A DNA stretch of 64,000 bases, from assembly GCA_963772265.1 (NCBI GenBank), contig CAVYWS010000007.1, positions 1 through 64,000 on the forward strand. Direction: 5' to 3'. Positions 34,857-42,419 of the stretch are shown one piece after another (position 1 is the stretch's first letter; every line of letters begins with the position of its first letter). The stretch comes from Mayfieldus sp963772265. GTDB lineage: Bacteria; Actinomycetota; Thermoleophilia; Solirubrobacterales; 70-9. Under the pieces are notes generated by a model that did no database searches, had not been told where the DNA came from, and saw only the letters and a list, made by a program, of their open reading frames with translations. The translations under genes and the position numbers were made by a program.

Positions 34857-35636
34857 TCAATCCCGCTTCGCAACTAGCAACGTCTGCAACGCACGCCCGA
34901 TCCGCCCCCGCCGGTCGGAAAGCTCGGTGTCGGCGACGCCGACCCCGTTGGAGCGGGGATGGGTGACGGCGTCCATGTAGACCCATTCGCCCTCGGGCAG
35001 GCGATCCAGCTGGACGGTGAGGTCGACGTTGATGAACAGGAACTCGCGCCAGTCGAGAGTCGCGCTGACCCCATTTCCGGAGTCTGCGGCGGTGATCACC
35101 CGCTGAAGCGCCGAGGGCTGCTCGCCGGCGACCAGCGGGTTTCGCATCCGCATCCAGAGCTTGGCCGGCCCCGGCTCCCGGAAGGCACCCTCGACGAACC
35201 GGTACTCCATCGCCGTGTGGTATCCGACCTCCTGGCCGGTGGGCACGAAGTCGCGGTGCTCGGCGGCGTCGGGAGGCGGCGGCACCGGGCCCGCGGGCAG
35301 CTCGGGCAGCTCGACCGGCGCGGTGCGCAGGCGCCAGGCGTTGGCGCGAATCAGCGGCCCCTCTGCGTCTGACAGCGTCGCCTCGATCAGCTGCACCCGC
35401 TTGCCCGGGCGAGCCACCCGCGCCTCGGCTCGAAGCGCCGCGATCGGCACCGCGCGCAGGATCTCGAAGGTGATCCGGCCGACCTGGAATTCCTCGGAGT
35501 CCTCGAGGCCCTCGATCTCGCGCGCCAGCAACGCCGCGGGCGGGCCTCCGTGCTGGAACCCCGGGTCCCACGGCCCGCGGGTCAGCTCGGTTGCGACGAG
35601 GGCGCCCTCTTCGGGCAGATAGAAGGCGTCGGGCAC
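34857..35636 (-). CDS. Acyl-CoA thioesterase-like double-hotdog protein (TesB/FcoT type)
   Basis: A 259-residue protein with two hotdog repeats. The first has RGPWDPGFQHGGPPAALLAREIEG (hotdog helix after the His-Gly-Gly turn) and FEILRAVPIAALRAEARV. The second has LVAGEQPSALQRVITAADSGNGVS, then FLFINVDLTVQLDRLPEGEWV. This is the TesB-like thioesterase superfamily layout found widely in actinobacteria. It probably acts on acyl-CoA; the substrate is unknown. The GTG start lies 6 nt behind a TAGGAT hexamer. Confidence 0.85.
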   Translation of the reverse strand: MPDAFYLPEEGALVATELTRGPWDPGFQHGGPPAALLAREIEGLEDSEEFQVGRITFEILRAVPIAALRAEARVARPGKRVQLIEATLSDAEGPLIRANAWRLRTAPVELPELPAGPVPPPPDAAEHRDFVPTGQEVGYHTAMEYRFVEGAFREPGPAKLWMRMRNPLVAGEQPSALQRVITAADSGNGVSATLDWREFLFINVDLTVQLDRLPEGEWVYMDAVTHPRSNGVGVADTELSDRRGRIGRALQTLLVAKRD

Positions 35637-35642
35637 GCGCGC

Positions 35643-35648
35643 ATCCTA
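35643..35648 (-). promoter_or_regulatory. -10 element (TAGGAT) of the hotdog gene
   Basis: On the minus strand it ends 6 nt before the GTG at 35636; same hexamer and spacing as before 3689. Confidence 0.5.
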
Positions 35649-35667
35649 GGCGCGCTCGGGCGGCGGC

Positions 35668-36294
35668 TCAGCAGTGGCGGCCGAAGTGGTTGACCCAGAC
35701 GTGGGCGCCGGAGGCGCCCGAGAGGCCACCGATGCGAAGCGAGAGGCCGAACTGGCCGTACTCGGTGCCGAGGATGTTGGCCCGGTGCGAGGGCGAGTGC
35801 AGCCAGGCCTTGAAGATCGAGCGCGGCGAGCCCAGATCGCCCGTGCCCCAGGCGAGGTTCTCCCCGGCCCACCAGCAGCGGGCGTTGAGATAGCCCGAGC
35901 GGCGGATCCAGTAGAGGAAGTCGCGGCCGCATGCCTCGTGGCTGAACTGGTTGCAGCGGATGATGTCGCCGGCCTTGTTGTCGGACGAGCCGTCGAGCTT
36001 CTGAGACTCGCTCAACCTCGACAGCCCCGCCTCGTCGCGGGCGTAAGCCAGCAGGCATGCCATCGCCCGCTCCTGAACGGGGAACGACGCGTTCTGGTCG
36101 TCGGCGCCGGCGCAGTCGCTCTCGCGGGCGACCAGCCGCTTCAGCGCCGCCCGGTTTCCGTGCAGCGCCTTGGCCCGGACCGCCTGGCGGGCATGCATCG
36201 TCGGGCCGCGGTGGACGTCCACAGCGGTCGCGCTGCTCGCCAGTCCGAGCATCGCAAGCAGGCAGAGCCCTCCCAGGATCGCCGTACGCCTCAT
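35668..36294 (-). CDS. Secreted CAP-domain (SCP/PR-1-like) protein
   Basis: A 208-residue exported protein: signal peptide (AILGGLCLLAMLGLASSATA), then a CAP domain with LLAYARDEAGLSRLSESQKL, FSHEACGRDF (first His), AGENLAWGTG (Glu), and the C-terminal KAWLHSPSHRANILGTEYGQFG and WVNHFGRHC. These make the usual metal-binding His/Glu cavity. Bacterial CAP proteins are extracellular, with roles in wall or lipid binding that are poorly defined. Five Cys residues suggest disulfides. No clear promoter hexamer was seen near the start. Confidence 0.9.
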   Translation of the reverse strand: MRRTAILGGLCLLAMLGLASSATAVDVHRGPTMHARQAVRAKALHGNRAALKRLVARESDCAGADDQNASFPVQERAMACLLAYARDEAGLSRLSESQKLDGSSDNKAGDIIRCNQFSHEACGRDFLYWIRRSGYLNARCWWAGENLAWGTGDLGSPRSIFKAWLHSPSHRANILGTEYGQFGLSLRIGGLSGASGAHVWVNHFGRHC

Positions 36295-36444
36295 GGTGCG
36301 GGAGTCGGCGCCTGCGCGGTCTGACTTGAAGCTCGCAAGGCGAAGTCAAACGCGCGTCCGCCCTGCGTAACGCAAGGCCTAAGCTGAAGGACTAGTCAGT
36401 ACGCGGTAACCAAAGTGGCCATGTAGCCACGACTGGAGGAATGG

Positions 36445-36849
36445 ATGGCCGACCAGGCACAGAAGGTCCAACGGACAGACGAGGAGTGGCGGGCTCAGCT
36501 CACACCCGAGCAGTACGAGGTCACCCGGCGCGCCGGGACCGAGGCGCCCTTCAGCGGCGAGCACTGGGACAACCACGCCGCCGGGATGTACCGCTGTGTC
36601 GGCTGCGGCACCGAGCTGTTCTCGTCCGACACCAAGTTCGACTCGGGCACCGGCTGGCCCAGCTTCACCGAGCCGGCCAACCTCGAGCACGTCGAGTTGC
36701 GGCCCGACAACAGCCTGATGATGCGGCGCACCGAGGTCGTCTGCAAGCACTGCGACGCGCACCTCGGGCACGTCTTCAACGACGGTCCCGGCCCGACCGG
36801 GCAGCGCTACTGCATCAACAGCTGCGCGCTGGACTTCGACGAGAAGTAG
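36445..36849 (+). CDS. msrB: Peptide-methionine (R)-S-oxide reductase
   Basis: A 134-residue MsrB. The N-terminal helix is WRAQLTPEQYEVTRRAGTEA, the zinc Cys pairs are YRCVGCGTELF and VVCKHCDAHLGHVFNDG, and the active Cys lies in RYCINSCALDF, with SGTGWPSF for substrate binding. It reduces methionine-R-sulfoxide in oxidised proteins, with thioredoxin as reductant. A strong Shine-Dalgarno (GGAGGAATGG) overlaps the ATG region. The gene stands alone, with its stop only 3 bp from the convergent response regulator stop. Confidence 0.96.
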   Translation: MADQAQKVQRTDEEWRAQLTPEQYEVTRRAGTEAPFSGEHWDNHAAGMYRCVGCGTELFSSDTKFDSGTGWPSFTEPANLEHVELRPDNSLMMRRTEVVCKHCDAHLGHVFNDGPGPTGQRYCINSCALDFDEK

Positions 36850-36852
36850 TAG

Positions 36853-37500
36853 TTAGACCGTTCCGCCGGCGCCGAGGTAGCTGAAGCGCACGGCGAGGGC
36901 CACCGCTTCGGTCCGCGTATCCACTTCCAGCTTCGCGATCGCGTTGCGGACGTGGGTGTGGACCGTGGCGGGGCTGAGCGAGAGCCGGTCGGCGATCTCC
37001 TTGACCCGCAGGCCCTCGGCGAGAAGCTCGAGAATCTGGCGCTCGCGCGGCGAGAGGTCGAGCAGCTTCTCGACCTCGGAGGGCTTGCCGCCCGCGAAGT
37101 CGCCGCCGAGGAAGGTTCCGCCGCCGGTCACCGCCTTCACAGCCTTGGCGATGTCCTCCGCCGGGGCTGACTTCAGCACATAGCCGGAGGCACCGGCGCG
37201 AAGCGCCAGGGCCAGCAGGTCGGGCTGAGCGTGGGCGGTGAAGATGATCACCTTGGTGCGGGGGCGGGCCTTGAGGACTTCCTTGGTCGCCTCGATCCCG
37301 TCGCGCTTGGGCATCTCGACGTCGATGATCACGACGTCGGGATCCAGATCCTTGACTACGTCGACGACCTCGCGGCCGTCTCCTGCCTCGCCGACGATCT
37401 GGACCGTGCCGCTGTTGGCCATGCGCGACTTGATCGCGTCTCGCACGATCTCGTGGTCGTCACAGAGGACCACCCGCTTGCCGTTGCCGATACTCATCAT
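36853..37500 (-). CDS. NarL/FixJ-family response regulator
   Basis: A 215-residue protein. Receiver domain: acidic DD in VVLCDDHEIVRD, phospho-Asp in VVIIDVEMPKRDG, Thr in IIFTAHA, Lys in YVLKSAP. LuxR HTH at residues about 148-210 (LSPRERQILELLAEGLRVKEIA, LSPATVHTHVRNAIAKLEV). No kinase is adjacent; it is an orphan regulator. Its ATG overlaps the serS stop by 4 nt (ATGA), so it is translated together with seryl-tRNA synthetase, an unexpected partner. The inducing signal is unknown. Confidence 0.93.
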   Translation of the reverse strand: MMSIGNGKRVVLCDDHEIVRDAIKSRMANSGTVQIVGEAGDGREVVDVVKDLDPDVVIIDVEMPKRDGIEATKEVLKARPRTKVIIFTAHAQPDLLALALRAGASGYVLKSAPAEDIAKAVKAVTGGGTFLGGDFAGGKPSEVEKLLDLSPRERQILELLAEGLRVKEIADRLSLSPATVHTHVRNAIAKLEVDTRTEAVALAVRFSYLGAGGTV

Positions 37501-38765
37501 GGCTCAATCCTCTTCGGTGCACCATAAGTATGCAGTACTTCTGGGAGCGAAAATGCATGGCCCTCCTCCTGGCGATTCTCGATCAGCGCGATCAGCGTGC
37601 GACCGACCGCCACAGCGGTGCCGTTCAGGGTGTGGACGTGGATCGGTGATTCGCCGTCGGCGGGCCGGTAGCGGCAATCGAGGCGGCGGGCCTGGAAATC
37701 GGTCGTGTTCGAGCACGAGGTCAGCTCCCGGTAGCGGCCCTGGCTCGGGATCCATGCCTCGCAGTCGAACTTTCGCGCCGCCGGCGCTCCGAGGTCGCCG
37801 ACGGCGATGTTGACCACCCGGTAGGGGATCTCGAGCTCGCCGAGGATTCGCTCCTCGATCGCCAGCAGGCGCTGGTGCTCGTCGGCCGAGGCGCCCGGCT
37901 CGACGAAAGAGAACATCTCGACCTTGTCGAACTGGTGGACGCGGAAGATTCCCCGCGTGTCCTTTCCCGCCGCTCCCGCCTCGCGCCGGAAGCAGGTCGA
38001 AAAGCCCGCATAGCGAAGCGGAAGCGTGCCGGGGTCGAAGATCTGCCCCGCCCCGAGCGCCGCCAGCGGAACCTCGGAGGTGCCGACGAGGAAGAGATCG
38101 TCGCGGGGGACCTCGTAGATCTGCTCGCGGGCCTCGGGAAGAAAGCCGGTCCCGAACAGCGGCTCCTCGCGGACCAGCACCGGCGGCGCTACCGGCTCGT
38201 GCCCCTCCTCGCGCAGCAGCTCCAGCGCCCAGCGAACCAGGGCCAGCTCGACCATCACCAGCTCCCCCTTCAGGTAGGCGAAGCGCGAGCCCGAGGTCTG
38301 TGCCGCTGACTCCATGTCGATCAGGCCGAGGTCGGTGCCGATCTCCAGGTGGTCGCTGGGCTCGAAGCCGAACTGCGGCGGCTCGCCGACCTCGCGCATG
38401 ACCACCGCGTCCTCCTCGGTCATCCCGTCGGGGGCATCGGGGTCGGGAAGGTTGGGAAGCCGGGCCGCCAGCTCGCCGCGCTTCTCCTCGACCTCGCTCA
38501 GCTCAGCCTCGAGCTGCTTGATCCGCGGCGACAGCTCGCGCATCTCGGCGATCACCGCCTCCGCGTCACCGCCGCTTCGCTTCGCCTCCTCGATCGCCTT
38601 CGAGGCCTTGTTCTGGCGCGCCTTGCCGTCCTCGATCTCGGGCAGCAGCTCGCGGCGGCGGGCGTCCAGGGCCAGCAGCTCGTCCAGCGACTCGGCGGCG
38701 CCGCGCCGCGCCAGGGCCGCCCGCGCGGCCTCGGGGTCCTCCCGAATCGCCCTTAGGTCGAGCAC
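37497..38765 (-). CDS. serS: Seryl-tRNA synthetase
   Basis: A 422-residue class II synthetase. The N-terminal coiled-coil arm (residues about 30-100) is followed by the catalytic core: motif 2 region FRREAGAAGKDTRGIFRVHQF, SNTTDFQARRLDCRYR, and motif 3 GTAVAVGRTLIALIENRQ. It charges tRNA-Ser (and tRNA-Sec where present). The GTG start gives LDLRAIREDPEAARAAL, the normal SerRS N-terminus. It is followed by a response regulator overlapping by 4 nt and lies just 10 bp behind a cytochrome c gene, so all three may share a transcript. Confidence 0.97.
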   Translation of the reverse strand: MLDLRAIREDPEAARAALARRGAAESLDELLALDARRRELLPEIEDGKARQNKASKAIEEAKRSGGDAEAVIAEMRELSPRIKQLEAELSEVEEKRGELAARLPNLPDPDAPDGMTEEDAVVMREVGEPPQFGFEPSDHLEIGTDLGLIDMESAAQTSGSRFAYLKGELVMVELALVRWALELLREEGHEPVAPPVLVREEPLFGTGFLPEAREQIYEVPRDDLFLVGTSEVPLAALGAGQIFDPGTLPLRYAGFSTCFRREAGAAGKDTRGIFRVHQFDKVEMFSFVEPGASADEHQRLLAIEERILGELEIPYRVVNIAVGDLGAPAARKFDCEAWIPSQGRYRELTSCSNTTDFQARRLDCRYRPADGESPIHVHTLNGTAVAVGRTLIALIENRQEEGHAFSLPEVLHTYGAPKRIEP

Positions 38766-38775
38766 AAGATGCGGG

Positions 38776-39168
38776 TCAGCCCCCGGACTGGCCCGGCCGG
38801 GGGCTGGTCTGCGCCTGCGTGCCGGCGTACTTGGCGACGAAGCGGGCGACCGCCTCGGCGTCGGAGCCGACGACGATGTTCTGGGGCATGATCGCGCCGG
38901 AGAAGCCGCCGTTGCGAATCGCGAACAGGGCGTCGTCGAAGCTCTCGGTGCGCTGATCGAGGTTTGGCCCCTGGGTGCGCAGACCGCGGTTCCCCGTTCC
39001 CTGGGTGCCGGCGGCGCTCAGGGTGTGGCAGCCGGCGCAGTGGGTCGCGAACAGCTGCGCGCCCCGGTAGCCGGAGCTGTCCTTCGAGACCGAGATTCCC
39101 TCCTTGCCGCAGGCGGCGGCCGACAGCGCGATCAGGGCCGCGATGGCTGTGGCGAGGACGGGCCGCAC
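38776..39168 (-). CDS. Small c-type cytochrome lipoprotein
   Basis: A 130-residue protein with a lipoprotein signal (LATAIAALIALSAAACGKE; lipobox Ala-Ala-Cys), one haem-binding CxxCH (THCAGCHTLS) and a C-terminal Met ligand candidate (GGFSGAIMPQN), followed by an AVARFVAKYAG helix typical of class I cytochrome c. It probably carries electrons at the outer face of the membrane. The GTG start lies 8 nt behind a TATGAT hexamer that overlaps the divergent promoter of the flavin-reductase gene. Confidence 0.9.
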   Translation of the reverse strand: MRPVLATAIAALIALSAAACGKEGISVSKDSSGYRGAQLFATHCAGCHTLSAAGTQGTGNRGLRTQGPNLDQRTESFDDALFAIRNGGFSGAIMPQNIVVGSDAEAVARFVAKYAGTQAQTSPRPGQSGG

Positions 39169-39176
39169 GGGGCGCG

Positions 39177-39182
39177 ATCATA
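39177..39182 (-). promoter_or_regulatory. -10 element (TATGAT) of the cytochrome c gene
   Basis: On the minus strand it ends 8 nt before the GTG at 39168. It overlaps the plus-strand -10 at 39181-39186 by two bases, so the two promoters compete for the same spot. Confidence 0.5.
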
Positions 39183-39186
39183 TGCT
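39181..39186 (+). promoter_or_regulatory. -10 element (TATGCT) of the flavin reductase gene
   Basis: TATGCT ends 9 nt before the GTG at 39196 and overlaps the divergent -10 hexamer on the other strand. Confidence 0.45.
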
Positions 39187-39195
39187 CTTCGCCCG

Positions 39196-39672
39196 GTGGC
39201 AGAGATCGACAAGGATTCGTTTCGAAGCGCGATGGGGCTGCTCCCAACCGGGGTCACGGTGGTGACTGCGATCGGGCCCAACGGCAGCTCCGGGGCGACC
39301 GCCAGCGCCGTCGGCTCGCTCTCGCTCGAGCCGATGCTGATGCTGGTCTGCCTGGACCGCGGCTCGCGCACCCTGCGCTCGGTGCAGGAGGCGGGACGGT
39401 TCGGGATCGACGTGCTCGCCGCCGGGCAGGAGGCAATGGCGCGCCAGTTCTCGACCAAGCTAGGCGAGGCCGAGAAGTGGCAGGGCATCGAGTGGACCGA
39501 GCGCGACGGGATTCCCTCGCTCGGCGGCTCGGTGCTGTGGGTCGGCTGTGAGCTTCAGGACGTGCTGATGGGCGGCGACCACGTGATCCTGACCGGCGCG
39601 GTCGCCGACCTCGAGGCGCGCGGCGGCGAGCCGCTGATCCACCACCGCGGCGAATACCGCGGGCTCGGATGA
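39196..39672 (+). CDS. Flavin reductase-like (FMN-binding split-barrel) protein
   Basis: A 158-residue flavin reductase domain: FRSAMGLLPTGVTVVTAIGPNG, GATASAVGSLSLEPMLMLVCLDRGSRT (FMN-binding loop), GRFGIDVLAAGQEAMARQFS and GGDHVILTGAVADLEAR near the C-terminus. Such proteins reduce FMN/FAD with NAD(P)H, often supplying a two-component monooxygenase; no monooxygenase is adjacent. The stop overlaps the following beta-propeller gene by 4 nt (ATGA), so the two are coupled. The start is GTG, probably leaderless. Confidence 0.9.
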   Translation: MAEIDKDSFRSAMGLLPTGVTVVTAIGPNGSSGATASAVGSLSLEPMLMLVCLDRGSRTLRSVQEAGRFGIDVLAAGQEAMARQFSTKLGEAEKWQGIEWTERDGIPSLGGSVLWVGCELQDVLMGGDHVILTGAVADLEARGGEPLIHHRGEYRGLG

Positions 39673-40817
39673 GCGTCCGGCGGCTGCCGGCCCGAACGCT
39701 GGTCGTCCTGGTGGCGGCCCTGAGCCTGGCGGCCGCCCTGGCCTCCCCGGCTCAGGCCCTGCGCCTGCACAAGGTCGCCGGCTTTGACCAGCCCGCATAT
39801 CTGACCGCGCCGCGGGGCGACCGCCGCGACCTGTTCGTGGTCGAGCGGGCGGGCCGGATCGAGATCGTCCGCGACGGGCGCAAGCTGCGCCGCCCCTTTC
39901 TCGACATCCGCGGCCTGGTCGACCTCGACTTCCCCAACAACCAGTTCCGCGACCAGGGCGGGCTGGTCTCACTCGCCTTCGCGCCCGACTACCGCCGCAG
40001 CGGGCGCTTCTACGTCTTCTACTCGCACCGCGACGGGACCCTCCACGTCGACGAGTTCCGGCGCGCCGGCGGGTCGCGGCTGCGGGCCGCCCGCTCCAGC
40101 CGCCGCACCGTGATCGCGATCCCCCGCCTCGGCCGCCGCACCGACCTCGGCGGCGACCTCGGGTTCGGCCCCGACGGCTATCTCTATGTCGGATTCGGCC
40201 AGGGAAGGCACCCCGACTCGGCCCAGGACCTGGGAGCGCTGACCGGCAAGATCCTGCGCATCGACCCGCGCCCGCTGCCGGGGGCACCGTACGGAGTGCC
40301 GGCCGACAACCCGTTCGTCAACCTGCCGGGCGCCCGGCCCGAGATCTTCGCCTACGGCCTGCGGATGCCGTGGCGCTTCTCCTTCGACCCGCAGAGCGGG
40401 GACCTGATCGTCGGCGAGGTCGGCGAGGAGAGATTCGAGGAGGTCGACGTCCTCGCCCCGGCCGATGCCGGCGCCAACCTCGGCTGGCCGTTCTACGAGG
40501 GCCGCCACCAGGACGAGCCCGGCGGGCCCGGCGGGGTCACCTTTCCGGCGCTGGCCAAGCCGCACTCCAAGGGCTTCTGCGCGATCGTCGGCGGCTATCT
40601 GCTCCGTGGCCGGCGCCTGCCGTCGCTGCGCGACCGCTACCTCTACGGCGACGTCTGCACCGGCCGGCTTCGCTCGGTGCGCCTCGGGGCCGGGGGCGCC
40701 GAGGCCGACCGCTCCGAGCACCTCAGCGTCCCCTACCTGGACTCGTTCGGCCGCGACGGGCGCGGGCGCCTCTACGCCGTCAGCCTCGACGGGCCTGTCT
40801 TCCGGATCTCCGGCTAG
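39669..40817 (+). CDS. PQQ-dependent sugar dehydrogenase-like beta-propeller (catalytic His replaced)
   Basis: A 382-residue secreted propeller. The signal peptide is TLVVLVAALSLAAALASPAQA, and repeat blades carry DLFVVERAGRIEIVRDG, GGLVSLAFAPDYRRSGRFYVFY, GFGPDGYLYVGFGQG, LTGKILRIDPRPLPGAPYG, GLRMPWRFSFD and ANLGWPFYEGRHQ. The layout is that of soluble glucose/aldose dehydrogenases (GSDH family) that oxidise sugars with PQQ. In that family a His stands just before the Gly-Pro-Asp strand; here the position reads Asp (TDLGGDLGFGPDG). It may be inactive or have another function. It is translationally coupled to the flavin reductase gene. Confidence 0.82.
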   Translation: MSVRRLPARTLVVLVAALSLAAALASPAQALRLHKVAGFDQPAYLTAPRGDRRDLFVVERAGRIEIVRDGRKLRRPFLDIRGLVDLDFPNNQFRDQGGLVSLAFAPDYRRSGRFYVFYSHRDGTLHVDEFRRAGGSRLRAARSSRRTVIAIPRLGRRTDLGGDLGFGPDGYLYVGFGQGRHPDSAQDLGALTGKILRIDPRPLPGAPYGVPADNPFVNLPGARPEIFAYGLRMPWRFSFDPQSGDLIVGEVGEERFEEVDVLAPADAGANLGWPFYEGRHQDEPGGPGGVTFPALAKPHSKGFCAIVGGYLLRGRRLPSLRDRYLYGDVCTGRLRSVRLGAGGAEADRSEHLSVPYLDSFGRDGRGRLYAVSLDGPVFRISG

Positions 40818-41248
40818 AACGCCGAGCTCGTCCCCGCCGCCCGCAGGGCGAGCAGGAAGATCACGATGCAGCTCACGGTCATGATCCCCATCTCGCGGCG
40901 CACGATCGCCAGGGCGATTCCGCGCTGGCGCTCGGCGGGCAGGGTCTCGAACTCCAGGTCGCCGATCTCGCGGTCGGCGGCGCCGGTCCGGGCCGCCTCG
41001 GCGAGCAGCGAGACCGGAAGCGGCAGAAAGCCGTAGACGTAATGAAGCCCGTCGGCGGCCTCGTGGCCGGTGACGACGAGCAGCGCGCCGAGCATCACCT
41101 GCACGAAGACCGAGACCTGGGCCGCGCGCAGCAGATACCAGAAGGCGATCGAAGCCCGGTCGCGAATCCAGGCAACCCCGCCCCATCCGGCCGCCAGGAG
41201 GTTCAGCGCGAGCAGCGCGACGGCGGCGACGAGGTGCACCTCAGACAT
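40814..41248 (-). CDS. Small membrane protein of unknown function
   Basis: A 144-residue protein with four hydrophobic stretches (VHLVAAVALLALNLLAAGWGGV, FWYLLRAAQVSVFVQVMLGALLVV, HYVYGFLPLPVSLLAEA and GIMTVSCIVIFLLALRA). The third segment starts with a His-Tyr pair and the second contains a Gln/Gln cluster, so haem or quinone binding is possible but not shown. Its stop codon shares the palindrome CTAG with the stop of the convergent propeller gene. It is divergent from nuoA. I do not recognise the family with certainty; similar proteins are found near nuo genes in related actinobacteria as far as I recall. Confidence 0.7.
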   Translation of the reverse strand: MSEVHLVAAVALLALNLLAAGWGGVAWIRDRASIAFWYLLRAAQVSVFVQVMLGALLVVTGHEAADGLHYVYGFLPLPVSLLAEAARTGAADREIGDLEFETLPAERQRGIALAIVRREMGIMTVSCIVIFLLALRAAGTSSAF

Positions 41249-41331
41249 CGCCGCAAATCCGCCCGAAGGGGTCGGAAATCCGCTCTCTGATGCGGAAAAT
41301 CACTATGTAGCAATGTCGCACAAAGTGGTTG

Positions 41332-41337
41332 TATAAC
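41332..41337 (+). promoter_or_regulatory. -10 element (TATAAC) of the nuo operon
   Basis: TATAAC ends 9 nt before the GTG at 41347. If correct, the TTG at 41329 lies upstream of the transcript and cannot be the nuoA start. A TCCGC/GCGGA inverted repeat just upstream could be an operator. Confidence 0.4.
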
Positions 41338-41346
41338 CCGTTCGAC

Positions 41347-41718
41347 GTGCTGCGCAGCTACCTCCCCATCCTGGTATTCGCCGCGCTGGGCGCCGGGGTC
41401 GGAGGAGCGTTCGTAATGCTCAACCACGTCCTCGGCCCGCGGCGCGGGAAGGGCGAGGCGACCCGGGTCCAGCACGAGGCCTACGAGTGCGGCCTGCCGA
41501 GCGAGGTCTCGCGCACCTTCCGCTTCGGGATCAGCTTCTACCTGATCGCGATGCTGTTCATCCTCTTTGACATCGAGGTGATCTTCCTCTACCCGGTGGG
41601 GGTGATCCTCAAGGCTGCGGACTCCGTCTTCGTCCTGGTCGAGGTGCTGATCTTCGTCGCCCTGCTCGGCGTGGCGCTGATCTACGTCTGGCGGCGGGGG
41701 GCACTCGATTGGAGATAG
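41347..41718 (+). CDS. nuoA: NADH-quinone oxidoreductase subunit A
   Basis: About 123 residues. The first helix is SYLPILVFAALGAGVGGAFVML, followed by the conserved YECGLPSEVSRTFRFGISFYLIAMLFILFDIEVIFLYP, the NuoA signature with Cys on the loop, and a last helix (VEVLIFVALLGVALIYVW). It is a membrane subunit of complex I bridging to the hydrophilic arm. The start is debated: GTG 41347 fits a -10 hexamer 9 nt upstream; TTG 41329 would add six residues. The stop lies inside nuoB (overlap 10 nt). Confidence 0.93.
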   Translation: MLRSYLPILVFAALGAGVGGAFVMLNHVLGPRRGKGEATRVQHEAYECGLPSEVSRTFRFGISFYLIAMLFILFDIEVIFLYPVGVILKAADSVFVLVEVLIFVALLGVALIYVWRRGALDWR

Positions 41719-42419
41719 AGCGGCGCAAGATCCGCGCCCTGGGACCCCTCGACCAACCGGCCGGGCCGGAGGAGCTTCGCGCCCGCCAGCTTCGCGCCCG
41801 CGACATGCTGCGCGGCGACATCGAGGGCGTGGACCTCGACCGATTCGTCGAGGAGCGGGTGATGACCACGACCCTGGAGCGGGCGCTGAACATGGCTCGC
41901 GCCAACTCGCTCTTCCCGATGACCTTCGGGCTGGCCTGCTGCGCGATGGAGATGATCTCGATGGTCACCTCGCGCTACGACATCGCCCGCTTCGGCGCCG
42001 AGGCGTTCCGGGCTTCGCCGCGGCAGGCCGACATGATCATCCTCTCGGGGCGGGTGTCGATCAAGATGGCGCCGGTCGTCCGCCGCGTCTACGACCAGAT
42101 GCTGGAGCCGAAGTGGGCGATCGCGATGGGCGCCTGCTCCTCGAGCGGCGGCATGTTCGCCAACTACGCGGTGGTCCAGGGAGCGGACAAGTTCATGCCG
42201 ATCGACGTCCACATCCCCGGCTGCCCACCGCGGCCCGAGGCGCTGCTGCACGGCTTCAACAAGCTGCAGATGATGATCCAGGGCAACGCCGACCCCGGCT
42301 GGCGCAGGCGCTACAACGCGATCGGCACCGAGGAGTGGGCACGCGGCGGGCCCGACAGCAGGCCCAACCCCGAGGCGGCCGAGGCATACGAGCGGGCGCG
42401 GGAGCTGGCCGATGCCTGA
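41709..42419 (+). CDS. nuoB: NADH-quinone oxidoreductase subunit B
   Basis: A 236-residue protein. It carries the four Cys ligands of cluster N2 (GLACCAMEM, MGACSSSGGMF and HIPGCPPRPEALLHG). The N-terminal 60 residues are longer than usual and charged (PAGPEELRARQLRARDMLRG). TTG 41709 is the only upstream start in frame and overlaps nuoA; a GTG or ATG within the charged stretch would shorten the extension. It sits at the quinone site of complex I. Confidence 0.95.
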   Translation: MEIERRKIRALGPLDQPAGPEELRARQLRARDMLRGDIEGVDLDRFVEERVMTTTLERALNMARANSLFPMTFGLACCAMEMISMVTSRYDIARFGAEAFRASPRQADMIILSGRVSIKMAPVVRRVYDQMLEPKWAIAMGACSSSGGMFANYAVVQGADKFMPIDVHIPGCPPRPEALLHGFNKLQMMIQGNADPGWRRRYNAIGTEEWARGGPDSRPNPEAAEAYERARELADA

